Below are positions 17,268-26,535 of a stretch of 64,000 nt of DNA, in pieces (position 1 is the stretch's first letter; every line of letters begins with the position of its first letter). The DNA comes from Dyadobacter flavalbus (GTDB lineage: Bacteria; Bacteroidota; Bacteroidia; Cytophagales; Spirosomataceae). The DNA lies in NCBI RefSeq assembly GCF_006149045.1, contig NZ_VBSN01000027.1, positions 868,001-932,000 of the forward strand. The letters run 5' to 3'. A program made the translations under genes and the position numbers. The notes beneath the pieces are model-generated. The model did not search any database, was not told the origin of the DNA, and saw only the letters and a program-made list of their open reading frames with translations.

Positions 17268-18719
17268 AAGCATGAATCCATGCGTTTTGGGGTATAAATC
17301 GCCTATATCGGCAGCATAAGAACCTTTTAAAGTCATTCCGCCAAGCAAATTAACTTTGGTATGAAGCGCCAGCAAGCCGGAAAATTGTTTTGGCGTACCT
17401 ATAAAAGGTTCGTTATAAGCACCCGCATTGCTGGAATAGGAAAGTTTGGTTTGCCAAAGAACTTTACGGAATAACGATCCTTTTAATCCTAGATGCCAAA
17501 CCATTACGCGGTTATTGCTTGTAAAGTTATTGGAATAATTCGGCCATTTCCATTTTGTCTGGGAAGTTGGCGGTATAAAAGGAGTTCCAATCGTGCGGTC
17601 AAAATAGGACCAGCCGTCACGTACTTGCTGATTGTTAAAGTAATCATCAATCCCGCGTTTTTTGCCATCGCCGATCACAAAGACATTTCCGCCCTGATTT
17701 TTGGTATAAAGCAGTTCCAGCACTCCTTCCGTAATTTCAAAATTGGAACCGTAGGAATTTTTCCGGCGGATACGTACTCCGGTCAGACCGTCAGAGAGCG
17801 TGGTCAGATAAAACAAAGATCCGTCTTCATAGATAAATTGCCTGTAAAGTAAAATACTGCTGGCGAAGGTTTCAATTTCAAGTGCAATATCAATGGATCC
17901 CAGATGGTTACCAATGCGGCTTGTGCTGTCAAAAAATGTAACGGCGTCCCCGCTGCCGCCGATAGTACCAAATACGGCATGCACATAATTACTAAATCCA
18001 TCGGGTAATTTGCCGCTTTGAGTCAGGTATGGCGATTTTCCACCCCATTGAACCTGATGATTGAAACCGCCGTATAATTTTACTTTCGAATCTGCTTTCC
18101 CGAGACGCGCATACAATGCTTTCTGATGAAATTTCAGCCCGCTTGTAACCGGCCGGTTTTTTTCAAACAATCCGTCCGAATAAAATGCATTGAATGAAAG
18201 CCAGCCTTTGGTAAACGGCACCGGTACAAAGCGGGTCGTTCCGATGAAAATCTTGGGAATCGGAAGTGCATTTCCGGACCATGCATAAGAACCCGATCCC
18301 ATTGTGGAATCTGCCAGACCAAGCCATTGCTTTTTTCGTCCTACATATAATTCCCAGTTTTTAAAACGAAGCGTTCCATGCAGTTGCGGAAGAAGCACTT
18401 TGGTGTTGTCATAAAAATTGGCAACAGCTTCAACGCCTATGCCGGCCCGCCATTTATTGTCTGTTTTTCCGCTTTGTGAAATGGACCAATATTTTTCAAA
18501 TCCGCCGCGTACACTGCCGGAAGGGCTTGTTAAAGGTACTGTACCGAACTGATTGGCCTGCATCCAGAACGGCGTACGTGAACCGGTGCTTCCAATGCCC
18601 GACACTTCTATATAATTGGAAACGGAATCGGAAAACGTTTCCTGCTGCTCAGATTCTGATTGTGCGTAACAAACACATGACATTGCAAGCAGTAAAATAA
18701 TATTAAAAATAAATTTCAT
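17238..18719 (-). CDS. Wzi-family capsule assembly protein (copy 1)
   Basis: A 493-residue outer-membrane beta-barrel of the Wzi family, which in Escherichia coli binds and organises capsule at the cell surface. The ATG at 18717-18719 starts a clean signal peptide (MKFIFNIILLLAMSCVCYAQ); a longer frame to 18800 is ignored. Family landmarks shared with the next two genes are TPFWMQANQFGTVPL near the N-terminus, WRAGIGVEAVANF, NHQVQWGG, GNHLGSIDIALE, LYRQFIYEDGSLF, LLYTKNQGG and GTPFI. The C-terminus ends in an aromatic residue (KDFSSF), as expected for a barrel. It is the most 3' of three tandem paralogues that close the polysaccharide locus. Confidence 0.88.
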   Translation of the reverse strand: MKFIFNIILLLAMSCVCYAQSESEQQETFSDSVSNYIEVSGIGSTGSRTPFWMQANQFGTVPLTSPSGSVRGGFEKYWSISQSGKTDNKWRAGIGVEAVANFYDNTKVLLPQLHGTLRFKNWELYVGRKKQWLGLADSTMGSGSYAWSGNALPIPKIFIGTTRFVPVPFTKGWLSFNAFYSDGLFEKNRPVTSGLKFHQKALYARLGKADSKVKLYGGFNHQVQWGGKSPYLTQSGKLPDGFSNYVHAVFGTIGGSGDAVTFFDSTSRIGNHLGSIDIALEIETFASSILLYRQFIYEDGSLFYLTTLSDGLTGVRIRRKNSYGSNFEITEGVLELLYTKNQGGNVFVIGDGKKRGIDDYFNNQQVRDGWSYFDRTIGTPFIPPTSQTKWKWPNYSNNFTSNNRVMVWHLGLKGSLFRKVLWQTKLSYSSNAGAYNEPFIGTPKQFSGLLALHTKVNLLGGMTLKGSYAADIGDLYPKTHGFMLGIRKDFSSF

Positions 18720-18828
18720 AAATACGTCCTCAAATTTTTTCGTCATGTGTATAATGTAATACTCCCAATAGCTGAATAGTAATTGTTTGCTTGTGTTCAA
18801 ACTGTTTCAAGGCAGCTATCCACACTAT

Positions 18829-20250
18829 TTAATCCAGAAAACCTGCTTTCCGAAAACCAATCAGCAAACCGTAGGAATTTGGATACAATTCTCCAATATC
18901 GCACGATATACTTGAATAAATGCTGCATTCTTTCAATATTTTTAATTTTTTTTCTGCCGATAGTATGAGCGATATCTGTTGCTTTGTTGAATCAAACTTG
19001 CCAAGCAGCGAGCCGTTATTACGCGAATATGTACCTTTAAAACGCAGGCTGGTACGCAGCCAAATTGCCGTAAAACCCGAATGAAATGCCCATAAATGAT
19101 TGTTGTTTGTAAATTCTGAATCGTTACGAGGCAAATTTTTTTTTGTTGTTCCGGATTCCGGAATTAACGGCGTTCCGATTTCTTTTCCTTTATACGACCA
19201 GCCACGACGGTAAATATAACTGTTGTAATAATCCCCGTTTTCATAAACGGACTGATCTTCAAATGGCGATCTGTTAATCTGATTATTGGTGCCCAATACT
19301 TCAAGCAGAAAGCCGGTAAATACAAAGTGCCTGTTTTGTTTATCATAAGGTTTGTTTCTCCGGATTCGCAGACCGTTAAGCCCATCCTGGTAATTGATGA
19401 TCCTGAACAAGGAACCCGTTTCATAAATATTTTGACGATATACAAAATAGGACCAGTTTCTGCCTTTCCATTCTCCCGCAATATCTACGGTTCCAAAATG
19501 ATTTCCGATCTTTTTAAAGTGGAAAGTTTTTCCGGTAACGGTGTACCAGTATGCTTTAAGCGGTGCAAGATTATACAAAGGCGTAATTTTCGCTTCTCCG
19601 CCCCACATGGCCTGATGATTGAATCCGGTATATACATGAAGCCGGCTGGCGGCATTGCCAAACTTCAGATAAAAAGTTTTCTGATGAAAATAAGTGCGGG
19701 GAATCTGGCTGGCAATTCCGTAATTTATTTCACTTGGGCCGATAAAACCATCTGAGTAAGACAACTTGAAGGAAACAAGATCCTTTGTAAAATGAAGCGG
19801 ATAATAATCCGGAACCGCAAGCTGCAATCTCGGGAAAGGACGTGCATTTCCTGCCACGGATAGTGAGCCGGACGTCAAAGTTGTATCCATTAATCCGGTA
19901 ACTCCATTTTTTTGTCCTGCCAGAACTTCCAGTATTCCGATTTTACCAGTAACATAAAGGTCTGAAAAAAACAGGTTGGTTTGTGTGGAATAGCTTGCTG
20001 CAACTTCCGCCCCTGCACTCCATTGAAGCAGTTTTGAATGATTGGAATCGTATCTTTTGTAAATTCCGAGATTGGCAAATGCAAAATTTCCTTCCAGCGG
20101 AATATTGCCGTTCTGATTGGCTCGTACCCAGAAGGGGGTCTGGTCCGTAGCGCCGGACAAAGCGAATGAAGTTTTATAAAATACAGTAGAATCCTGAGCG
20201 TAGGAACCAGACGCGAGACATAGCATAAGAAAGATCAAACAGACTCGCAT
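18829..20250 (-). CDS. Wzi-family capsule assembly protein (copy 2)
   Basis: The middle Wzi paralogue. The ATG at 20248-20250 gives a normal signal peptide (MRVCLIFLMLCLASGSYAQ). A longer frame from ATG 20311-20313 begins directly after the stop of copy 3 (TAAATG), which would suggest translational coupling, but puts 21 odd residues before the signal sequence; both starts remain possible. Landmarks: TPFWVRANQNGNIPLEG, WSAGAEVAASY, NHQAMWGGEAKI, GNHFGTVDIAGEW, YRQNIYETGSLF, LEVLGTNNQ, GTPLIPESG. It is about 474 residues without the extension. Compared with copies 1 and 3 the LLYTKNQGG motif is altered to VLGTNNQIN. Confidence 0.88.
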   Translation of the reverse strand: MRVCLIFLMLCLASGSYAQDSTVFYKTSFALSGATDQTPFWVRANQNGNIPLEGNFAFANLGIYKRYDSNHSKLLQWSAGAEVAASYSTQTNLFFSDLYVTGKIGILEVLAGQKNGVTGLMDTTLTSGSLSVAGNARPFPRLQLAVPDYYPLHFTKDLVSFKLSYSDGFIGPSEINYGIASQIPRTYFHQKTFYLKFGNAASRLHVYTGFNHQAMWGGEAKITPLYNLAPLKAYWYTVTGKTFHFKKIGNHFGTVDIAGEWKGRNWSYFVYRQNIYETGSLFRIINYQDGLNGLRIRRNKPYDKQNRHFVFTGFLLEVLGTNNQINRSPFEDQSVYENGDYYNSYIYRRGWSYKGKEIGTPLIPESGTTKKNLPRNDSEFTNNNHLWAFHSGFTAIWLRTSLRFKGTYSRNNGSLLGKFDSTKQQISLILSAEKKLKILKECSIYSSISCDIGELYPNSYGLLIGFRKAGFLD

Positions 20251-20313
20251 CTGACAGGTTAAAGCTCCTTTATGTGTTGAATAATATCTTGTTAATTTCG
20301 GGTTTGAAACCAT

Positions 20314-21729
20314 TTATTTTGTAAAGCCGGCCTTCTTCCAACCAATCATGACAGCAGCATTGTTGGGATACAGTCCGCCAATATCGGCTGCCAGGCTTAC
20401 ATTTACAAAATCTTTTTTTCTTGAAGGCAGCGGGGTTTCCGCTCTGATTAAAAAGGAAGTTTGATGTATTGTATGCCTGAAACCAGAACCATAAGTGCCA
20501 TAGTTGGCAGAATAGCTTCCTTTGAATGTCAGATTTATTTCATGGATGCTGGCACTGCTCCCGATATGGTATGCAATGATCCTGTTATTCAAAGTGTAAT
20601 TGGATGTAGCAGTATTCCATTTGTCCCTTAACAGCTGTTTAGGTCCAATAAACGGCGTTCCCAACGACCTGTTTCTGTATGACCAGCCTTGACTGTATAC
20701 ATAATGGTTGAAATAATTATCCTGGCCGAATGTGCCTGTTGCAAAGTCAAATACTGTTCCGCCCTGGTTTTTGGTGTAAAGCAATTCGAATAAAAACGTT
20801 TTAAACTTGAAAGGCGTAGATTGGTAACCCGTTCTTTTCAGCCTGAAACCGTTCAGGCCGTCTGCAATGTTGGAAAAGTTGCTTAAAGAGCCGTCTTCGT
20901 AAATATTCTGCCGGTAAAGAAAAGCAGTCCAGTTTGTGAATTTCCACTCTACGGCCAGATCAATGGTTCCAAAGTGGTTCCCGACCCGGCTAAATTGCCA
21001 CGGCTTTCCAAAAACCACATAGCGGTAAGCCTCCGGTCTTTTCAAGCCGGAACTGAAAATCTTGTCTTCTCCGCCCCACATGGCCTGATGGTTAAAACCG
21101 GCAAACAGGTTCAGTTTTTGTTTACGTCCGCCAAAACGGAAGTAAATGGATTTATGATGAAGATAAATGTCAGGAACCCTCTTTACATTCCCGTAATGTA
21201 CTTGTGCAGAGCCAAGTAACCCGTCGGAATAAGCGAATTTCAGTGATATTATATCATTGGCCGGTATAATACTGAAGTAATCCGGTGTTGAGATCCGGAT
21301 TTTGGGATACGGGCGGAAATTGGCAGACATCGCGATGGGTCCGCTGGTTAAAGTGCTGTCGGATAGGCCTGTAAATTCTTTTTGCTGCCCGATGCTTACT
21401 TCAACAGGGCCGGCTTTGCCGGCCAGGTACAGATCAGTAAAAAAGAAAGAAGAATTTTTTCCGGCATTTGCTATCAGTTCAGCACCGGCAGACCATTGAA
21501 AAAAGCGCGGATTATTTATGTTGTAAATCTTATGGATTCCGCCTTTTGCCAGCAGGAATGATCCGTTAACAGGAATTACACCATATTGATTTGCATTTAA
21601 CCAGAATGGCGTGTTTTCTGTAGAAGCAGCAGCTTGCAGTTCAGCAGAATAAGTTAAAGTTGAATCCTGTGAAAGCGCGTCAGAATGATAAATGAAGCAT
21701 ATGGATAACGCAAGAATTAAGTTCCTCAT
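20314..21729 (-). CDS. Wzi-family capsule assembly protein (copy 3)
   Basis: The first-transcribed Wzi paralogue, 471 residues, with signal peptide MRNLILALSICFIYHSDALS. Landmarks: TPFWLNANQYGVIPVNG, WSAGAELIANAG, NHQAMWGGEDKIF, GNHFGTIDLAVEW, YRQNIYEDGSLSNF, ELLYTKNQGG, LGTPFIGPKQ. It is visibly closer to copy 2 (shared NHQAMWGGE, GNHFGT) than to copy 1. It lies 44 bases after the sugar transferase gene on the same strand, which ties the Wzi group to polymer synthesis. Confidence 0.88.
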   Translation of the reverse strand: MRNLILALSICFIYHSDALSQDSTLTYSAELQAAASTENTPFWLNANQYGVIPVNGSFLLAKGGIHKIYNINNPRFFQWSAGAELIANAGKNSSFFFTDLYLAGKAGPVEVSIGQQKEFTGLSDSTLTSGPIAMSANFRPYPKIRISTPDYFSIIPANDIISLKFAYSDGLLGSAQVHYGNVKRVPDIYLHHKSIYFRFGGRKQKLNLFAGFNHQAMWGGEDKIFSSGLKRPEAYRYVVFGKPWQFSRVGNHFGTIDLAVEWKFTNWTAFLYRQNIYEDGSLSNFSNIADGLNGFRLKRTGYQSTPFKFKTFLFELLYTKNQGGTVFDFATGTFGQDNYFNHYVYSQGWSYRNRSLGTPFIGPKQLLRDKWNTATSNYTLNNRIIAYHIGSSASIHEINLTFKGSYSANYGTYGSGFRHTIHQTSFLIRAETPLPSRKKDFVNVSLAADIGGLYPNNAAVMIGWKKAGFTK

Positions 21730-21773
21730 TCAGTATGGGTTACTGATTCCTATAAAGATTTCCGGAATTGGTC

Positions 21774-22775
21774 TTAGCGTCCTCTTCTACCAAAAATGAC
21801 AAAGGCAGTTCTCAGAATAATCTTGAGTTCCAAAAGCAGGCTCCAATTTTTGATATAGTACAAGTCATACATAAGTTTGTGCCGCGCATCGAACACGCCT
21901 GCACCATATGTATACATTACCTGAGCGTATCCTGTAATACCGGGTTTGATGTTATGCCGCATATTGTAATACGGAATCAATTCATCAAATGTTTCCGTAA
22001 AAACCTGACGTTCCGGCCTTGGCCCGATCAGTGACAAGTCTCTCTTGAAAATGTTAATGATTTGCGGAAGTTCATCAATCCGGCTCAGACGCATGTACGA
22101 ACCGTATGAAAAGGTTCTGGAATCATTCTTTTTCGAAAATGAAGCGCCGTTAAGTTCCGCATCAAGTCCCATAGACCGGAATTTGATGCAATTAAAAGAA
22201 ACGTTATTCATGCCGACCCTTTCCTGAAAGTAAAAGACAGGTCCGGGTGACTGTATTTTAATTTTGAAGTAACTCAGTATCCAGAGCGGAAAAGTAAAAA
22301 GAAAGAGAATGATAGAAATCGTGACATCAATAATTTTCTTGGGGTATCGGATTCTCCGTCCGAATGTCGGGATCGTAAGAAGATTGGGATTTATCTCGGA
22401 AACGTTGTCAGGAATGTAAACCTTTTTAAGACTTTTTTCGCAGAAGTCATAAACTGTTGTTATCCGGATTGATTTGTTTTTTTGTACTACGAGTTCATAT
22501 ATAATCCTGTTACGCTTGTCATATTGCGGATTCGTAACAAGGTGGATTTTTTCAAATTTGTCCAGCAGCGGTCTGACAGTATGGTTGAGAAGATAATCGT
22601 CGTCGTTGGAATGCGGTATGAGAATCACCTCCTTGTATTTCTTCAGAAGCAGGGCAAGATCGTGCTTCTGAAGAAAGTAATCATAGCTTGTTACTATCAA
22701 AACCTCCTTTGAAGTTGCCGTTTTACTTAAAAGCCGGTGTATATACCTGCGGTTCGTTACGTAAGTGTTGTTCAT
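21774..22775 (-). CDS. Initiating sugar-phosphate (polyprenyl-phosphate) transferase
   Basis: This 333-residue enzyme should transfer a sugar 1-phosphate from a UDP-sugar to undecaprenyl phosphate, the first step of repeat-unit synthesis. The C-terminal catalytic domain (about 145-333) is typical of monotopic phosphoglycosyl transferases: one hydrophobic segment (VTISIILFLFTFPLWILSYF), SPGPVFYFQERVG, NCIKFRSM, SRIDELPQIINIFKRDLSLIGPRPE and KPGITGYAQV. The N-terminal 140 residues are soluble-looking (KEVLIVTSYDYFLQ, EVILIPHSNDDDYLL) and replace the four membrane helices of the WcaJ/WbaP type. It precedes the Wzi genes and follows a 984-base noncoding gap. Confidence 0.9.
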   Translation of the reverse strand: MNNTYVTNRRYIHRLLSKTATSKEVLIVTSYDYFLQKHDLALLLKKYKEVILIPHSNDDDYLLNHTVRPLLDKFEKIHLVTNPQYDKRNRIIYELVVQKNKSIRITTVYDFCEKSLKKVYIPDNVSEINPNLLTIPTFGRRIRYPKKIIDVTISIILFLFTFPLWILSYFKIKIQSPGPVFYFQERVGMNNVSFNCIKFRSMGLDAELNGASFSKKNDSRTFSYGSYMRLSRIDELPQIINIFKRDLSLIGPRPERQVFTETFDELIPYYNMRHNIKPGITGYAQVMYTYGAGVFDARHKLMYDLYYIKNWSLLLELKIILRTAFVIFGRRGR

Positions 22776-23759
22776 ATGTGTGTATTAAGATGAATAAAAT
22801 AGTGTGGTTTTTTAGGGAATTTTGCATTGTAATCGCAAGTTTAGGTATAAACTTTTATAATATAAAATATTAATTTAACTGAAGCGGATCACCGTAATTT
22901 TTATAAAAATACAATCATTACTATTTGGAGCAGATTATGTAAAGTTACAAGTACAATGCACGTATAAGTATTTTATTAAACTAAATTCCGGTTTTCGATC
23001 ATTTAACAATACTTTTTATTCATGTTTTAGAACCAAACCGGAAAATTTTAAAACCTTAAGTCAGGAATAAATTTAATTCTTCAGGGAAGGCTTTTTTAAA
23101 ATTTGTGCGTGATCAGATTGGCGCTGCAAACTTTAATAAATATAATAACAGGTTCAAGGGTTAAATGAAAAAGCAGCCTGATTTAATAAGCATATGAAAC
23201 GTATAAGCATATAAATAACTAATGGATGTCCCTGATACAATTTATTTCCAGATTGATCAAAAAGTTCTGAATTCTGTTATCCGGCCTGATCTTTCTTTCT
23301 GATCAGACATGAATTTTTTAAAAAAAGAAAAAATTTCTGTTTTAATCAGTCTGTCATAGTGCCAGTATTCACTAGTATATACCGCAAAAGGAAACAATGT
23401 AATATTCAGAATTGATTCTATTGCTAATTGATAATGGTTTTAGCATGATTATTGTAATTTTTTAGAAGTAATAATGCATTGATTCTAGTATAAATTCTAT
23501 ATCAATACATTGGCTGAAGAAATGAAGAATGTAATCATTCAATTTTAATTATGTAAGTGTGTTTATAATTAATATTAAGCTTGTTTGGCATGCAGGAATA
23601 ATTCGTTTTTGACTGCATTACATTATACGTAAGAATGGTATAAAACAGAAGAACGTTTTCAGTTTTAAAATCCGTTCCGGTGATAAAATATAGACGCATT
23701 TTCCGGTTACATAAGGAATTAAAGTGTACAATTTATCAGGAAAGCAGTGTTTCTGATAT
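22776..23759. other. Long AT-rich intergenic region in the capsule locus
   Basis: No frame here has credible coding character; the stretch is visibly more AT-rich than its surroundings and has frequent stops in all frames. It probably contains the promoter for the sugar transferase-Wzi group at its left end. I see no tRNA, insertion-sequence end or strong terminator hairpin. It may be the remnant of a lost gene or a long regulatory leader. Confidence 0.6.
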
Positions 23760-24848
23760 TCAGCTTTTACTGTTCTTTAATACATGAGTTGAATGATATA
23801 AATCCAGATATGCATTGTACATGGATTGAATAGTAAAATACTTTTCGTACGATTTCCTTGCTTCTCTTTTTGCCAGTACAAGTTCGTCTCTGTTATTTAT
23901 ATATTTTAATATTGCTTCTGCAAAATACGAAACCTGGTTATCAACTGCCTTTCCGTTGGAGCCATTCAGTACTTCTGAAATTCCGCCTACATCCGATGCA
24001 ATTACGGGCACTGAATAGCACAAAGCTTCCAGAATTGACATCGGCATTCCTTCGTAATCGGACGGCAGCATAAAAACGTCGGCATGTTCCAATAATCTGT
24101 GTGCTTCTTCTGCTTCACCCAGGCAAAATACATTGTCCGGAACATCTGATAATTTTTCTTTATTGCCAATCCAGAAAAAATTTGCACCATGTATTTTAAG
24201 CTTTTCTGCAACTTCACAAAATAAGTCAAACCGCTTTGGCGGTGAAATACGAGCAATGCAGATTACCTTGAAACCCGGTTTTGCCTGTATTATGCTTTTC
24301 AATCGATTGTGGTTTTCAGATTCAGGTTTGTCGTAAGATGTATGGTAATCTATTATGCCGTTATAGACAAACCCTGTGTTGTCCCGGATGCCTTCCTTAC
24401 GCAGATTGTTGTAATCATACTGGCTGACACCTACAATATGCCGTGCTCTTTTCTTTAAAAGCTTTTCTAAAAATAAAAACTTGCGGTATGCAACGCGAAT
24501 GGAATCAAACCCGTGAACGGTGTATATGATCTTGGAACTTGGAAAAGCAAGACGTCCCAGGATTCCAATCTTGGAGGAGTGTAAATGCACAATATCAGGG
24601 TTGAAGGCCGCATCTATTTTGCCTAGTTCTTTCACTACCTTGATTTCTTTGAGCAAACTTATACTTCTTTGCAGATATGGTATTTTCCATTGTTTTACTT
24701 CTTTCGGCAAAGTATTCCACAGCTCGCCACCGGCTGATGATGCAACCATAACCTCATGTCCGTTCCGAATAGACTCTGCTGCCAGATTTAACACAACTGA
24801 CTGTGCCCCTCCAAGTTCGGCAAGGGTTATAACGTGTAATATTTTCAT
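23760..24848 (-). CDS. Glycosyltransferase family 4
   Basis: A 362-residue cytoplasmic GT-B enzyme that should add one sugar to the lipid-linked repeat unit. The N-terminal acceptor domain starts MKILHVITLAELGGAQSVV with the GGAQ/GGAE loop of GT4 enzymes; HLHSSKIGILGRL and YTVHGFDS follow. The C-terminal donor domain shows VICIARISPPKRFDLFCEVAE and the E-x7-E type motif in LPSDYEGMPMSILEAL, then PVIASDVGGISEVL. ATG at 24846-24848 is preferred to a GTG five codons upstream. It has 430 bases of noncoding DNA before it and 984 after it, so it may be its own transcription unit. Confidence 0.9.
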   Translation of the reverse strand: MKILHVITLAELGGAQSVVLNLAAESIRNGHEVMVASSAGGELWNTLPKEVKQWKIPYLQRSISLLKEIKVVKELGKIDAAFNPDIVHLHSSKIGILGRLAFPSSKIIYTVHGFDSIRVAYRKFLFLEKLLKKRARHIVGVSQYDYNNLRKEGIRDNTGFVYNGIIDYHTSYDKPESENHNRLKSIIQAKPGFKVICIARISPPKRFDLFCEVAEKLKIHGANFFWIGNKEKLSDVPDNVFCLGEAEEAHRLLEHADVFMLPSDYEGMPMSILEALCYSVPVIASDVGGISEVLNGSNGKAVDNQVSYFAEAILKYINNRDELVLAKREARKSYEKYFTIQSMYNAYLDLYHSTHVLKNSKS

Positions 24849-25278
24849 AGATACTGAAGGCACATATCAACCATATTATCAATTAACCTGTTTAAAAGAG
24901 TCAAATTATTCCATGTTTCTATATTTACCTTTAAAGATTACGGCTTATTGTAGTTTACGAGCTTCAATATAATTCAAAATTTTCTCTAATGTACGCTCAA
25001 TCTATTACTACTGTCAACATGAATATCAGGAACTACATTCTATTCACTTGCCAGTAAGTGATAAATCTTGTTTGCGGTCAAAGGTAAATTTTTGGCACAG
25101 TTAAATATTATCCACAAACATGAATCGAACAGGTTTTTTTACCGAATGGCCTTATCCGATTTTTCAGCGGTGCATATTGGGTAAAAGAGAAATTCTTTAA
25201 TGTATGCAAGGAAGCAAAGAGTTGAAGTATCCTGAAAAGCAGATTTACTGAATTTATACGGAAATATTGTTTTGTACT
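24849..25278. other. Intergenic region between two glycosyltransferase genes
   Basis: This 430-base gap is AT-rich. A short frame (25139-25336) overlaps the end of the next gene and is not convincing. It contains a -7-like box at 25079-25086 that could start a transcript for the gene at 23760-24848. Confidence 0.5.
25079..25086 (-). promoter_or_regulatory. Candidate -7 promoter box
   Basis: On the minus strand the octamer is TACCTTTG, a full match to TAnnTTTG, about 230 bases before the GT4 start at 24848. No clear -33 TTTG at the standard spacing was found. Confidence 0.3.
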
Positions 25279-26451
25279 TTATTCCAGCTTCTTTTTCGGC
25301 AGATGTGAATGGTAAAAAGTGTGAATCGCTTTCCATAACTGCTGCTGCTCAAAATTTTCAAGCACAAACTGCTGTGCCAATTTCCCCATCTTTTCGCTGG
25401 CCTGACGATCTTCGATCAACCTTTCGCATGCTTCAACAATTGCTTCAACATTCTTGGGCTGAATAAGAATTCCTGTTTTGCCGTTCTCGATCATTTCATT
25501 GCAGCCGTTAATGTTCGTAGCAACGCAGGGAATACCCATGGCATTGGCTTGTAACAGTGCCTGCGGAAAACCTTCCCGGTAACTTGGAAACACAAATATG
25601 TTGGAAGCAACCAGGAATTTCCGCACATCATTCTGATGTCCGACTGCAATGATGGATGGATTGTTAATGATCTCACGATCCGTATCTTCTTCAAGCGGAT
25701 TCAGGTCTTCGGGCGCACCGATCAACACCAGTTTGAGATGCTGATGGCGCTTTTGGAGGACTTTAAATGCTCTCACCAGCTCATTGATGCCTTTGTAATT
25801 GGCAAGCCTGCCCATGAAAGCAAGTACGATATCCTTCTCACTGATGTTATGACGCTTTTTAAAATCCTTGCTCTCAGCCAGTAATTGCGGATTGATGGAG
25901 AAGTAATTGAGGTCGATGCCATTGCTGCTGCCATTTCCCAAAACCTTCACTTTCGACTTGTTTGAACTCAGATTGTTGTCCAGAATAAATTGTTTGAGCT
26001 CCTGGGAATTGGGCAGGACCCAGTCTGAACACCAGTAAGTAAGGGATTCTACAAAATTGAGCAACTTCCTTTTCGGGCCGGTAACTTCCATGAGCGGCAA
26101 GCCGGCAACGGTGTGCATTTTTAGCGGGACATTGCAGATGTAAGCCGCCAGCATTCCGATAATTCCAGCCTTTGGTGAATGTGTATGCACAATTTCAGGT
26201 TTGATCCGCCTGATTAGTTTGATGGTATCAAACAGCGCAATCAGATCTTTGAAGGGCGTCAGCTCCCGGGAAAGATGCAGCGGGTAGAAATGCGCATTCT
26301 GACTTTCCACCATTTCCGGGACATGCTCATCAGGAGTGCTGGCCATATACACATCCATCCCGTTTTCTGACATATATCTCAGTTGTCCTCTAAGCAATAT
26401 ACGTAGCGAATAAGTTTCAGTAGTAATCCTAAGTAATTTGATTTTGTTCAT
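25279..26451 (-). CDS. Glycosyltransferase family 4
   Basis: A 390-residue GT-B enzyme. It opens KIKLLRITTETYSLRILLRGQLRYM, typical of the group that includes PglA-like and WbnH-like transferases adding HexNAc residues next to the initiating sugar. Further marks are HTHSPKAGIIGMLAAY, KMHTVAGLPLMEVTGPKR, VLAFMGRLANYKGINELVRAF and the donor-site motif FPSYREGFPQALLQANAMGIP. The H-x-VAG-L-P segment is shared by alpha-1,3-GalNAc/FucNAc transferases, so the second sugar of the repeat may be added here; this is inference. It follows the epimerase gene by 84 bases. Confidence 0.9.
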   Translation of the reverse strand: MNKIKLLRITTETYSLRILLRGQLRYMSENGMDVYMASTPDEHVPEMVESQNAHFYPLHLSRELTPFKDLIALFDTIKLIRRIKPEIVHTHSPKAGIIGMLAAYICNVPLKMHTVAGLPLMEVTGPKRKLLNFVESLTYWCSDWVLPNSQELKQFILDNNLSSNKSKVKVLGNGSSNGIDLNYFSINPQLLAESKDFKKRHNISEKDIVLAFMGRLANYKGINELVRAFKVLQKRHQHLKLVLIGAPEDLNPLEEDTDREIINNPSIIAVGHQNDVRKFLVASNIFVFPSYREGFPQALLQANAMGIPCVATNINGCNEMIENGKTGILIQPKNVEAIVEACERLIEDRQASEKMGKLAQQFVLENFEQQQLWKAIHTFYHSHLPKKKLE

Positions 26452-26535
26452 CGAAATAAAGCGCCTGTGACGTTCAGAAGTGTCAGTTATTATGGCTGAA
26501 TGTTCACGATTATGTCAGTTTTAAATGATCATTGA

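Noticed and set aside
25139..25336. A 65-codon minus-strand frame upstream of the GT4 gene at 23760
   Set aside because: It overlaps the end of the neighbouring GT4 gene and has no recognisable domain, start signal or sensible composition.
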